64,000 nt of DNA from NCBI RefSeq assembly GCF_022539665.2, contig NC_081339.1, forward strand, positions 434,001-498,000, written 5' to 3'. The position numbers and the translations under genes were made by a program. The DNA comes from Daphnia carinata (lineage: Eukaryota > Arthropoda > Branchiopoda > Diplostraca > Daphniidae). Positions 19,984 to 28,650 of this stretch are shown here, piece by piece (position 1 is the stretch's first letter; each line of letters opens with the position of its first letter). Under the pieces are notes generated by a model. The model was not told the origin of the DNA, ran no database searches, and saw nothing but the letters and a program-made list of their open reading frames with translations.

Positions 19984-20534
19984 CTAAGGGGAATAAACAC
20001 ATGTTCCTACTGGGTGAGAGTATCTAAAAGGGGTTGTCGTCGTTGTCGGTGTCCTTTTTTTTTCGTTCCTTTTCTTCATGGTGTGTTCAACGGGAAGTGT
20101 TGGGGCCATCGCGCCTCTGACGTTTCCGGCCAGTGTCCCACTGGTCGGGCGACCAGTTGAAAAGAGGGGGTGGCGCTTAGCTGGATCCAAGTCTAAAATC
20201 AGCTTTAGGGTGGTGACAGCGCCTCCCCAATCTTCGGCGAAGAGATCCGCGTTCAGCTGACGGGTGAGCGCGGCCGTACGTTCTTCCACACGGCGCTCGT
20301 AACGTTGACGTTCCATCTCCCACGATTCCATGTCGTCGAGCTCCGGGGACCGGAAAAACTACCACCGCCTGTCTGGCTGACGGCGGTGGTAGTTTTTTCG
20401 GGCACCGGAGTCCAATCGTCGTAGATTGGGATGGCCACCATGGGTGCCATCGCTTTTCCGGCTTGCTCGTCGGCACTTAGCCACTCGGAAGCTGCCTGGG
20501 TTTGCTGATTGATTGAGTTGGCGCACGGGTCCAT
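19984..20534 (-). pseudogene. Element G accessory ORF 2, frameshifted
   Basis: The first part reads from ATG 20534 (PCANSINQQTQAASEWLSAD, PIYDDWTPVPEKTTTAV) in one frame. The second part is in another frame from about 20340 to 19984 (ELDDMESWEMERQRYERRV, WGGAVTTLKLILDLDPAKR). The latter is related to accessory ORF 1 at 18287. The frame change lies just beyond a perfect 16-bp inverted repeat (20354-20369/20382-20397), so either a local rearrangement or recoding could be involved. No family is recognised. The C-terminal tail is Thr/Lys-rich. Confidence 0.5.
20354..20397 (-). other. 16-bp perfect stem-loop within accessory ORF 2
   Basis: aaaaactaccaccgcc at 20354-20369 is the exact inverse of 20382-20397, with a 12-nt loop. 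On the element strand it begins within AAAAAAC (20398-20392). That heptamer resembles a slippery site but is not in the phase a classical -1 shift needs in the first ORF. Confidence 0.75.
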
Positions 20535-20682
20535 CTTCACGGAAGTTTAAATTTGGAGCGCGGTTTTTGGTGAACTCGACTCAACAAGTGTCAGAAACGT
20601 TGTGAAGTCCCTTTTGAAATTTCTTGCTGTTAAATACACGTCGCTCGTTATGTGATCGTTGACTTGTTTTGGAAAAACGCTT

Positions 20683-21264
20683 CTAATTTCTATAACGCAT
20701 TGGTAGTCTTTGATTTCTGTGCGGGCGTCCGGTAGCATTTTGGGGTGGCAATTCTTCAGGCTGATCGATGGCTGGCGCCACCTGACGAGCATCAGATTCA
20801 GGATTTATTATTGCAGCTGCGTTGTTTCCGTGAATTATTGTGGTGTTAAGTGGGCTATTGCACATGTCATCAAAAGCCGACTTATTATCGTCTGAAGTAT
20901 ATATTCCTTGGGTTTCGCTGACTAAAGGAGAATGTCGTGTATTGTTTTGGTTGGCGGCCATTTGTAACTTCGCTGACTCCAATTCCACCGTTTCGGGTTC
21001 CGCACTTTCCACATCCGCGTTTTCTGCGGCTCTTGCTTCCATATCCACATTCTCCAATTCCAAAGGTTCCAATTCCATGTTTTCCAACTCGCTCGTTGTT
21101 AGCTCCATATTTTCCATAGTTTCCATTGTTTGGGTGGAAATCGATTTACGAAATCGATTCTCGAACTTCGAAGGCGTCTCAACAGGGGGACAATGTTCGT
21201 CTTTCCATAACATTGTTTCGTACAGGGGTTTTAGACGGTTAACGTGAGTTCGTTGACAGATGTG
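20683..21264 (-). pseudogene. Element G pol C-terminal acidic tail
   Basis: This continues the pol frame after the TAA at 21265-21267: HVNRLKPLYETMLWKDEHC, then repeated Met/Glu/Leu motifs (NMELTTSELENMELEPLELE), and ends with the typical Gypsy pol terminus RPHRNQRLPMRYRN. The ending shows that the tail belongs to pol rather than to a new gene, so TAA is either a point lesion or a readthrough stop. The tail probably follows the integrase GPY/F module. Confidence 0.65.
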
Positions 21265-24200
21265 TTAATTATCAGCAATATCAACTGTATTATTGGAATA
21301 AACTTTTACAACTCTATAAGGACCTTTATATTTAGAGGTAAACTTCCTACTATCGCCCTCTTTAACCACCCTAATATCTAATAATACTCTATCACCTACC
21401 ATATACTGTTTTACATTCTCTCTTTTATTATATTGTTCCCTCTGACGTTTCCTTGCTTTTTCGCTCTCCTCACGGACGCGCTGGAAACTGTAACGCAAGC
21501 GATCCGCCAAGTTACCTACGTAATCTGATGCGGAGGTAAATGTTTTTGGGGAAGCGTCAAGGAATTCATTTATAGGTATATTGGGATCTCTACCGTGCAG
21601 TAAATAATACGGTGTTTCACATGTCGAAGAGTGGACAGAACTACGGTAAGCAAATAAAACATCATCCAGCATATCTTCCCAGTTCTCATGTTCACCATCT
21701 TTTAATTCCTTTCGCAACATTGTCGTCATTGTACGATTAAATCTTTCAGTTTCTCCATTACTAGCTGGATTATAGGCGGTAGTTAATCTTTGCTCAATAT
21801 TTAATGTTTTACAGAAATAACGAAATAGCTTCGATGTGAAATTGGTTCCACGATCGGAAAGAATAGCTTTAGGCATACCATGTATAACTATAATTGTCTT
21901 ATATACACATTCTGCTGTCGTCTGTGCTGTTTGGTCTTTTAACGCAACAGCTTCTACCCACCGGCTAAAATAATCGGTAATGACTAAAATAAAACTATTT
22001 CCATTGGGTGAAATTGGCGTAATTGGGCCCAAAAAGTCCATCCCAATGACTTGGAAAGGAGCTTTAGCTATTTCATGAGGGTGCAATATTGCCCTATATG
22101 TTGAAGAAGTGTTTGCGGTGCACACCACACAAGCCTGGCAGTATTCTTTAATTTCCTTTCTCATATTTGGCCAATAATAATGATTCTTTATTTTCAAATA
22201 GGTTTTATAAAAAGCTAAATGTCCGCCCGTCGGTGCGTCATGTAATTCCTTGAGCACTAGATGGCGTAACGATGCAGGCAAGACTAACTGATGGTTAGTT
22301 TCGTTTCTTTTGCTATCGGTAGGTGGCAGCACGTGCCGGTAAAGTGTACCATCAATAACTTCGAAATAATCAATTTCTTTAACCCAATCCGGCTTAGATT
22401 GAAGAAAAGGTTCCTCGAGTTCTCCGTTATCCAAATAATTACGAATGGCTATGCAAAGGTCGTCTTCCAATTGTTTCTCGCAAATTAAGGTAATTTTGCT
22501 TTCTGTTTGGATACTGGCTACTTTTAAGCGTGACAGGCAATCCGCGTTTTGGTGGACACGTCCCGGCCTATATTTTAATTCATAATTCGTCGCGGCCAAT
22601 AGTATAGCCCATCTACCTAATCTACCATTATTATCTTTTTGATCTTTAAGCCATTGCAAGGGACGGTGGTCACTAATAATTTCAAATGGTTTATCCAATA
22701 GATAATGCCTAAAATGCTTAATGGCATCTACGACTGCTAAGGCTTCCTTTTCTGTCGTACTATAATTCGATTCTGCTTTTGTTAACTGTCTACTGGAGTA
22801 GGCTATGGGATGTTCCTGGCCATTTTGAATTTGAGATAGCACTGCTCCAATGACGTAATCGCAGGCATCGGTGAAAAGGATAAATTTTTCATTGAAATTG
22901 GGGTACGCAAGAACTGGTGGCGTTACTAGAGAATTGCGCAATTTCTCGAAAGCAACTTGTTCCTCAGGTCCCCAACTAAAAGGCTTCCTGCTAAGATCTT
23001 TATGAGTTAAACGAGTTAACGGTTTGGCAATCGATCCAAAATCTTTAATAAATCTTCTGTAGTATCCAGCTAATCCGAGAAATGATCTGATTTCGTCGAC
23101 TGAAGTCGGTGTTTTATAATTGACTATTTTGTCAACTTTGCTCGGATCAGGTTTAATACCATCGGTCGATATTACGTGACCTAGATAATTTACTGAGCGT
23201 TTAATAAACTGGCATTTCTTGAGTTTCAGTTTCAGATTGGCATCTCGTAATAATTCAAAAATTTCTCGGATATCACGTAAATGATCTTCGAAAGTATCTG
23301 AAAAGATTATAACATCATCCAGATAAACTAATGTTTTACGCCCCAAGACGTCTCTCAGTACGTAGTTCATTAGCCGTTGGAATGTGGCAGGTGCATTGCA
23401 CAAGCCAAATGCCATACGTTTAAATTCGTAGAGGTTGTTTTCTACCACAAACGCTGTTTTTTCAATAGCTGGATCATCAATTTGAATTTGCCAATAGCCT
23501 GAAGCTAAATCAAGAGTTGTGAAAAATTTCTTCCCATATAATTTGTCTAATGTTTCGTCTATTCTAGGCATAGGGAATGAATCTTTTTTCGTAATACTAT
23601 TTAATTTTCTATAATCAACACAAAATCTTACTTCTCCACACTTCTTTTCTACTAAAACCACGGGTGAAGCCCATGGGGAATGCGAATACTGAATTACATC
23701 TGCATCAAGCATTTCTTGAATTTTATCATCTAATAATTTCCTTTGGTTATTTGTTACTCTGTATGGGCGTTGTCGAATGGGGCCTCGTCCTTGTGTATCA
23801 ATCGTATGTTTTATAAGGTTGGTGTTTCCTAAGTCTGAATCTTTGGACGCGAACAAGTCGTGAAAGTCGATTAATAATTTTGAAAGCGGTTCTTGAAATT
23901 CGGAATCTACTTCTGTGAGTAAAATTGGCTCAATTACTGGTTCAGGATTATCTTCTAATTTCGCTAAAGAAATTTTTCCGATAACACTTCCAACTATGTC
24001 AATTATGCCTAATTTAGTGTTTCTAGGAATTTTGATTTGATGTAGTGAATGATTCTCGACCAAAATCTTATAAGTTCCATCTCCCGATACATTGCCGATA
24101 AATTCTTCGATATAAATGCCTGCTGGCAGATCTTTTGCTGGGGTAAATATAAATGCTGTATTTTGTGGGACATACGGAAATGAACCCTTCATTTCCGCTG

Positions 24201-24426
24201 CAATTACTATCGACGTCTGACGAAATAGCGTCGTCTTTTTGACCGTAGTAACTGCCATGTCGGGTACCTCAGAGATGGCTGATCCCTGCTCATCCCTCGC
24301 TAGGTAAATGCTCCTGGCTTCTCCGTCAAGCCGAAATCCGTGCTTCTGGATTGCATCCCATCCAAGGACACAGTCCTCAGAAACACCATTAGTTACAATA
24401 AATTCTTGCTCAAAAACGTTGCTCAA
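21265..24426 (-). CDS. pol: Element G pol: RT, RNase H, integrase
   Basis: 1053 open codons; the first codon here is TTG, so synthesis must come from the protease frame upstream. RT ~215-420 has VDYRKLNSITKKDSFP, LDLASGYWQIQ and the catalytic YLDD at residues 368-371. RNase H ~490-600 has FILFTDACDYVIGAVLS, STTEKEALAVV and ISDHRPLQW. Integrase ~700-950 has an HHCC region (HDAPTGGH ... CQACVVC), core GMDFLGP, LSDRGTNF and NGETERFNR, and ends in a GPY/F motif (GPYRVVKVY). All catalytic residues appear intact. This is a Ty3/Gypsy domain order. Confidence 0.92.
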   Translation of the reverse strand: MSNVFEQEFIVTNGVSEDCVLGWDAIQKHGFRLDGEARSIYLARDEQGSAISEVPDMAVTTVKKTTLFRQTSIVIAAEMKGSFPYVPQNTAFIFTPAKDLPAGIYIEEFIGNVSGDGTYKILVENHSLHQIKIPRNTKLGIIDIVGSVIGKISLAKLEDNPEPVIEPILLTEVDSEFQEPLSKLLIDFHDLFASKDSDLGNTNLIKHTIDTQGRGPIRQRPYRVTNNQRKLLDDKIQEMLDADVIQYSHSPWASPVVLVEKKCGEVRFCVDYRKLNSITKKDSFPMPRIDETLDKLYGKKFFTTLDLASGYWQIQIDDPAIEKTAFVVENNLYEFKRMAFGLCNAPATFQRLMNYVLRDVLGRKTLVYLDDVIIFSDTFEDHLRDIREIFELLRDANLKLKLKKCQFIKRSVNYLGHVISTDGIKPDPSKVDKIVNYKTPTSVDEIRSFLGLAGYYRRFIKDFGSIAKPLTRLTHKDLSRKPFSWGPEEQVAFEKLRNSLVTPPVLAYPNFNEKFILFTDACDYVIGAVLSQIQNGQEHPIAYSSRQLTKAESNYSTTEKEALAVVDAIKHFRHYLLDKPFEIISDHRPLQWLKDQKDNNGRLGRWAILLAATNYELKYRPGRVHQNADCLSRLKVASIQTESKITLICEKQLEDDLCIAIRNYLDNGELEEPFLQSKPDWVKEIDYFEVIDGTLYRHVLPPTDSKRNETNHQLVLPASLRHLVLKELHDAPTGGHLAFYKTYLKIKNHYYWPNMRKEIKEYCQACVVCTANTSSTYRAILHPHEIAKAPFQVIGMDFLGPITPISPNGNSFILVITDYFSRWVEAVALKDQTAQTTAECVYKTIIVIHGMPKAILSDRGTNFTSKLFRYFCKTLNIEQRLTTAYNPASNGETERFNRTMTTMLRKELKDGEHENWEDMLDDVLFAYRSSVHSSTCETPYYLLHGRDPNIPINEFLDASPKTFTSASDYVGNLADRLRYSFQRVREESEKARKRQREQYNKRENVKQYMVGDRVLLDIRVVKEGDSRKFTSKYKGPYRVVKVYSNNTVDIADN

Positions 24427-24717
24427 ATACGTGTTTCTCCGTATCGTACGGGTAAAATAACTCTTCCCAGCGTATGTAATTTTTTCTCCCCTACATCATA
24501 TAAATCGAAGTCAAGCTGACTGCAGATCACCTGACCTCTAGGAGGTAACTTATTAAATAATCTCTCATGGATAATACTTTTAGACGCGCCTGTATCAAAT
24601 AGTGCTTGTAACGGGATCTGAAAAATTTTCAATGGAATTCTAGGGGTCGATTCATTCGTAATAGTGGTTAATTTTGCGACTTGTCGGGGTTTAGTATGAG
24701 GCTCGTTATCAACTGAC
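24423..24717 (-). CDS. Element G aspartic protease
   Basis: This frame is open from about 24717 to the TGA at 24423-24425. It contains LQALFDTGASKSIIHERLF, with DTG as the catalytic motif, and LGRVILPVRYGETRI. It would mature Gag-Pol. The next frame (pol, from 24426) starts four nucleotides before this one stops, so a -1 type shift near ATTTGAGC is needed, or one base has been lost. Upstream it is out of frame with the gag zinc-knuckle ORF, which ends in TAG at 24737. Confidence 0.75.
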
Positions 24718-24736
24718 CCGAAGCTACAGTTGATAG

Positions 24737-25505
24737 CTACTGGTTTCCCTGGTGTCGAGGGGGCCCTGGAATATTAGGTCTTTGCGAATTCCTATATTTT
24801 GGACAAATACTAGACTTATGCCCAATTTCTCGACAGGAATAGCAGATTGGAGGCTGGGCTTGTTCCAGAGTGTGACGCTGAAATTGACGACAATTGGACT
24901 GAGTGTGACCGCGGTAACCACAAAAATTACACGTTATGGTCTGCTGATCTGACCTGTTATTATTATTATTGCTAGGTGGCCTCGATAAAGAGGACGCAAC
25001 CGGCGTCGGTCTGTTTGGAAATCGAGAAGTTTGGTGTTGGTAAGGGTTAGGATTAAAATTATTATTGTTATAATTGTTACTGGGACGATGCTGGGGAGGT
25101 CTCCAGTTTCTGTCTTGATTGGCGTTATTCAATTGGAATGAAACTTGTTTCCTATAAGGAGTGCCTGGTGTAGCCGCAGAGTAATCTTTCCTATCTTGCT
25201 GGAGTCGATTAACAGCCTGTATGAGATCGTGAAGAACATCCTTGATCTCATCTTTGTCCGACTTTGGATTATCCCCTTGCTTATGGCTATGGCGAATATT
25301 GGCAACGGCACTGCTTACAATTTCCTTCTGGTCACTTAACATTTGCTTAAGTTCTTTTAATTCCGAATTTTTTGTGTTAAATGACTCGTCAATTGCCCTA
25401 ACAAATTCATGCCTCTCATTGTGTGTTTCCAAGGCTTCCAGCCGAACGGCGTAAACGCGAGTTGCTGCTACGAGCTCGTGAAAATCTTTGAATTCCTTAT
25501 ATCTG
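24737..25505 (-). CDS. Element G gag, nucleocapsid part
   Basis: This frame takes over from gag at about 25505. It has a helical segment (EFKDFHELVAATRVYAVRLE, EALETHNERHEFVRA), an Asn-rich linker (NNYNNNNFNPNPYQHQ) and two CCHC knuckles, CNFCGYRGHTQSNC and CYSCREIGHKSSIC, ending in TAG. The knuckles bind genomic RNA. A single extra G around AAAGGTCAG separates it from the capsid frame, so this is either a +1 recoding site or an indel. Confidence 0.75.
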
Positions 25506-27533
25506 ACCTTTAGCTTGCAATTTTGAATCCAATCCATCGATAAATTTCTGCATGAGAATAACTGCGAAAGATTTTTCCATATAACCATCAGGGTATGCCT
25601 TTTTAAAAATTTCTTGTAGACGATGAGCATAATCTACAATTTTTTCCCCAGGTTTACGTTTAGCTTTATTGAATTTCTTGATGTATACATCAACATCTTC
25701 ATCCCCGTGAAAGTGATCGAGCAAAGCCGTTTTAATGGAGCCATAGTCGTATGGATGCTGTTTAATTAAGGTTTGTATGAGTGAAAAAGCTTTATCTGTT
25801 AATTTTGTTCGCATCATCTGAATAATTTTTCCTTCAGACCATCCTGCCCCATCAACTATACTCTCAAATGATTCTAGCCAAGAGTCAAAGCGAGTAATTG
25901 GACTACCGGAGAAGGGAGGAAGTAATTGTAAGCGTGAAAAGGTATGCTGGTTGTTTTGTAAATCATTTAAATCGTTTACCGTAGCTGCTCTGGTAGGGGA
26001 ATACGAGTAAGCCATATTGTTGGTCAAAAAAGTTATAGGAGAGTTTGGAGCCCTGTGATGGCGAGATTGCGTGGTGCCCGGAATGCGGTTCGAAACTGGC
26101 CGGAATTCGCCAATATTGTTGTCGGTCAGTGGTATCGACGGTTTCGGAATCGTAGTCGTTCTGTCTTGCGCTTGTCGTTCTGCTGTGATGATGTCGGACA
26201 AGTTGGGGTAATCTCCAGCTCTTCCTGGGTTTCCCGAATGGACGATAGCAACTGTTTCAATTGTTTGGCAGTCTGGGCGAGGAGGTCTTTGACGATGGCC
26301 GATAGCTGCTTGTGGCACGGTCTTGCCACTCTCCGGAAGTGGGTCAATCTGTTCCCGAGGAGTATCAGTTCGGGTAACAGTGATTCCAAGCTGGTGATTG
26401 ATTGTAGTTTTCTTATGAACGGGAGTAGGTTTAGTATGGCCGTGAGAAGAGACAGCTGGAATTCTAACAAGGTTTTCTCTAGGTGGATCGAGAATTCGAA
26501 CGTTTCCAGGATCAGAAACTCGTATCGCCTCTCCTCCTCGCTGATTTGCGTCGTCGCTCTCGGCACAAAGCCGAAGAGGGTCGTGTCCTTCGCTGGTACG
26601 AGCGTCTGTAGTTCCTCTATGCTGTACGTCTGTCCTAGCAGGAACGTCGTAAACTGCCTCGCATACGTCGTAAAGGACGTCGTCAACTCGGACGCCTGTT
26701 GATCCGCCTTCCGCGTCGTCCGCTTTATCTGCCCGCTGGCCCTCACTTCTTGAATCGCAGCTAAGTATTTCAGGAATATTGTCGGCGTCTCCACGTCCGT
26801 CAGCAACTGCGGTTTGCCCAGGGGGCGGTCCCTCAGCCCGAAATCGTTCAGTAGCAGGTTCAGCTGGTCCCAAATTTTCGGGTCGTGTGACTGGAAGTCC
26901 AACACCCTCTCCTTCAGGCACTTGAGTGCTAATATCAGGGACGGAATTGGACTTGACGGCGTCGGAAATACTTTGGATGGATTGCTCTGGATCTCGTGGT
27001 ATAGGTGATGGAGACTCAAGTTGAGGTGATCGTCCATTCACTGGGCTTTTCTTTTGAAAGAAGCTTAAAAGAGTACTCGAGAGGAGACTAGCCTTTGATT
27101 CGCTTTTCGTAGGTGATTTTGGAGGAGCAAGACGAGAAAAGAACTTAGCATAGACCGATCGTGGACGTTGAGTGGCTGCGGCAGTAGACTTAGCACGTGT
27201 ACCAGTTTGTTTATTGGTGGGTTTAACGAACGGAGCGACTTCCTCATAAGCAGGATTCGACCGTAATTTACGTAACTGAGTATTATCTGTCTGCACTTTA
27301 GGTTTCAAAACAGAGGAAGCAGATTTCGTAACGGCCTCAGTGTCTGCTTCTGACGCTTTACAGCCCTGAAACTTATCTAACGTGGACGAAGAACGACCTG
27401 GTAGTTTCTCAAAATCAATTAACTTAGCAACTGTTTCGTCGGTTATTTGAACCACTGGCGTTAGGGGAACAAGGGGGGTGCTTACAGGCGTGCGAGGTAT
27501 CCTATGTCCGCCAGAAATAACATCATCCGTCAT
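25497..27533 (-). CDS. gag: Element G gag, N-terminal extension and capsid
   Basis: 678 codons from ATG 27533, which lies only 10 nt from the primer site. Residues 1-~500 are Pro/Ser/Thr/Arg-rich and probably disordered. The last ~170 residues are a Gypsy-type capsid: PPFSGSPITRFDSWLESFE, GWSEGKIIQMMRTKLTDKAF, KRKPGEKIVDYAHRLQEIFK and MQKFIDGLDSKLQAK. An ordinary Gypsy gag is much shorter. The long extension overlaps another open frame (26126-27037). The frame ends by TAA shortly after the natural link to the knuckle region. Confidence 0.75.
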   Translation of the reverse strand: MTDDVISGGHRIPRTPVSTPLVPLTPVVQITDETVAKLIDFEKLPGRSSSTLDKFQGCKASEADTEAVTKSASSVLKPKVQTDNTQLRKLRSNPAYEEVAPFVKPTNKQTGTRAKSTAAATQRPRSVYAKFFSRLAPPKSPTKSESKASLLSSTLLSFFQKKSPVNGRSPQLESPSPIPRDPEQSIQSISDAVKSNSVPDISTQVPEGEGVGLPVTRPENLGPAEPATERFRAEGPPPGQTAVADGRGDADNIPEILSCDSRSEGQRADKADDAEGGSTGVRVDDVLYDVCEAVYDVPARTDVQHRGTTDARTSEGHDPLRLCAESDDANQRGGEAIRVSDPGNVRILDPPRENLVRIPAVSSHGHTKPTPVHKKTTINHQLGITVTRTDTPREQIDPLPESGKTVPQAAIGHRQRPPRPDCQTIETVAIVHSGNPGRAGDYPNLSDIITAERQAQDRTTTIPKPSIPLTDNNIGEFRPVSNRIPGTTQSRHHRAPNSPITFLTNNMAYSYSPTRAATVNDLNDLQNNQHTFSRLQLLPPFSGSPITRFDSWLESFESIVDGAGWSEGKIIQMMRTKLTDKAFSLIQTLIKQHPYDYGSIKTALLDHFHGDEDVDVYIKKFNKAKRKPGEKIVDYAHRLQEIFKKAYPDGYMEKSFAVILMQKFIDGLDSKLQAKGQI
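26126..27037 (-). CDS. Overlapping 303-codon ORF inside element G gag
   Basis: ATG 27037 opens 303 codons in a different frame within the disordered gag extension. The peptide looks foldable: Leu-rich and helical, for example FLKYLAAIQEVRASGQIKR, ELTTSFTTYARQFTTFLLGQ, RYEFLILETFEFSIHLEKTL and LPELILLGNRLTHF. An overprinted gene beside a disordered frame is a known viral pattern. Against this, Pro/Ser/Arg-rich frames bias the shifted frame toward Leu and away from stops. No homologue is known to me. Confidence 0.35.
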   Translation of the reverse strand: MDDHLNLSLHHLYHEIQSNPSKVFPTPSSPIPSLILALKCLKERVLDFQSHDPKIWDQLNLLLNDFGLRDRPLGKPQLLTDVETPTIFLKYLAAIQEVRASGQIKRTTRKADQQASELTTSFTTYARQFTTFLLGQTYSIEELQTLVPAKDTTLFGFVPRATTQISEEERRYEFLILETFEFSIHLEKTLLEFQLSLLTAILNLLPFIRKLQSITSLESLLPELILLGNRLTHFRRVARPCHKQLSAIVKDLLAQTAKQLKQLLSSIRETQEELEITPTCPTSSQQNDKRKTERLRFRNRRYH

Positions 27534-27543
27534 TGTGGTTGAG

Positions 27544-27563
27544 TTCGAGAACCGCTGCCACCA
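27544..27563 (-). promoter_or_regulatory. Element G primer-binding site
   Basis: Three nt inside the 5' LTR the element strand reads TGGTGGCAGCGGTTCTCGAA. The first 13 nt are complementary to the 3' end of tRNA-Leu of the ...ACCGCTGCCA-CCA type. It primes minus-strand cDNA synthesis. The tRNA assignment is from memory of arthropod tRNA-Leu ends. Confidence 0.7.
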
Positions 27564-27566
27564 TAA

Positions 27567-28299
27567 TGTAAAGCATCTTCCCGTGTGGGAAGATGAACTT
27601 TACGGAATTAAGACAATAAAATGATATTGAACTCAGAGGCGTTTTTACCCACAATGACGTCTGTGTTTATTATAGCTAAGATACAAGAATTAAAAAGATA
27701 AGAGAGCAACAGATAAGAAGGAACATTTGAGGAAACAGTTAAAAGAAAGAACAAATAACCACGGGTCTTACCGTGAACTCACGAGTGAAAGAATGGAAGA
27801 GAAACGACACAAGGCGAACTTGGAATTCGGCCTCTACACAAGCGGTACACGACAAGAGTTCAGACACTTTAGAGTGGACAACAATGTCCGGAAAACTTGG
27901 GACGAGAACGAGATTTTACTCAAGGTTTAAGTATGGAAACATTAACTAAGACACAATACTACTCAATAAGGCAAGGAAGATAGGCTTAAGGCAACTACTT
28001 GTCTCGGCTGCAACTACTTGTCTGATCTTCATCAATAGCTGGGTTCATCACGAAACTTTGCATCTTGCAAAAGTGGCGTGATTGGGCGGAGCTTGTGTAA
28101 CTCACGCGTGCAGCCAATCAGAGGATGCCGTTCGATGTGGCGTGGTGTTGGGGCGTATCATCTGCGTGAGTCAGCTGCAGGTGTTCATTTGGGTCAGCTG
28201 CACTGCGTACATAGTGTTGCAATTGTCGTGCCCAGACTTGTATTCACTACTGAAGCAAAAGTGAGAAAAAGTTAAAGTAGTATATTCGGCTTCGTTACA
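27567..28299 (-). repeat. Element G 5' LTR
   Basis: 733 bp, TG...CA on the element strand, about 99% identical to 14634-15368. It is followed on the right by the GCAG duplication. Confidence 0.9.
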
Positions 28300-28303
28300 G
28301 CAG

Positions 28304-28650
28304 CGATTGTCCCTTAGACAATGTAAACAAACTGCCAAAAGAGGAGGGGGAGGTCCCCACACACGTAAACAAACGCACAAATAAAACAAATATGGGGGAA
28401 AATGGAACGAAAACAACTAAACCATACAAAATAAACACTCAAAAACATAAATATAACAACAAAAAATATAAAGAAACAACAGAAAACTCACAATTTGATG
28501 AAAATAAAGGAGGACACAAAAAGACGTCTGCATCTAGGTACTAACGAAACCCGACAAAGGACAAACTGAAAACAATTTGTGTCGGTAAAAAAGTTCGGAC
28601 ATTACGGCGTGTTTACGGGAAGTTCAATGCGGGTTTCTCGAAAATTTCAA
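28304..28650 (-). other. 5' end of the interrupted LINE
   Basis: Minus-strand reading continues the LINE ORF1 frame (for example SLFTLSKGQSLPSGIIVLI across the junction) to about 28400. Upstream is A/T-rich, probably 5' UTR. No ATG for ORF1 could be fixed. Confidence 0.5.

Larger units (their letters stand above)
14634..28299 (-). mobile_element. Element G: 13.7-kb enveloped Gypsy retroelement
   Basis: The terminal repeats (14634-15368 and 27567-28299) differ by a handful of substitutions and a 2-bp indel. The 4-bp flanks are identical: GCAG at 14630-14633 and 28300-28303. On the minus strand the order is LTR, primer site, gag, protease, RT-RNase H-integrase, acidic tail, accessory ORF 2, tRNA-like cluster, accessory ORF 1, env, LTR. 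It is unusually long for Gypsy because of about 4 kb between pol and env. Near-identical LTRs mean recent insertion, yet gag/pol has three frame changes and one stop. Some of these may be recoding sites and some lesions. Confidence 0.9.

Noticed and set aside
20392-20398. Textbook -1 frameshift site (A AAA AAC plus hairpin) in accessory ORF 2
   Set aside because: The zero frame reads GAA AAA ACT, and the -1 partner frame meets TAG before the real frame change, so it does not explain the second half. The hairpin is kept as an observation only.
26055-26702. 215-codon plus-strand ORF within element G gag
   Set aside because: Antisense to gag; Arg/Ser/Trp-rich with no protein-like pattern, unlike the same-strand overlapping ORF.
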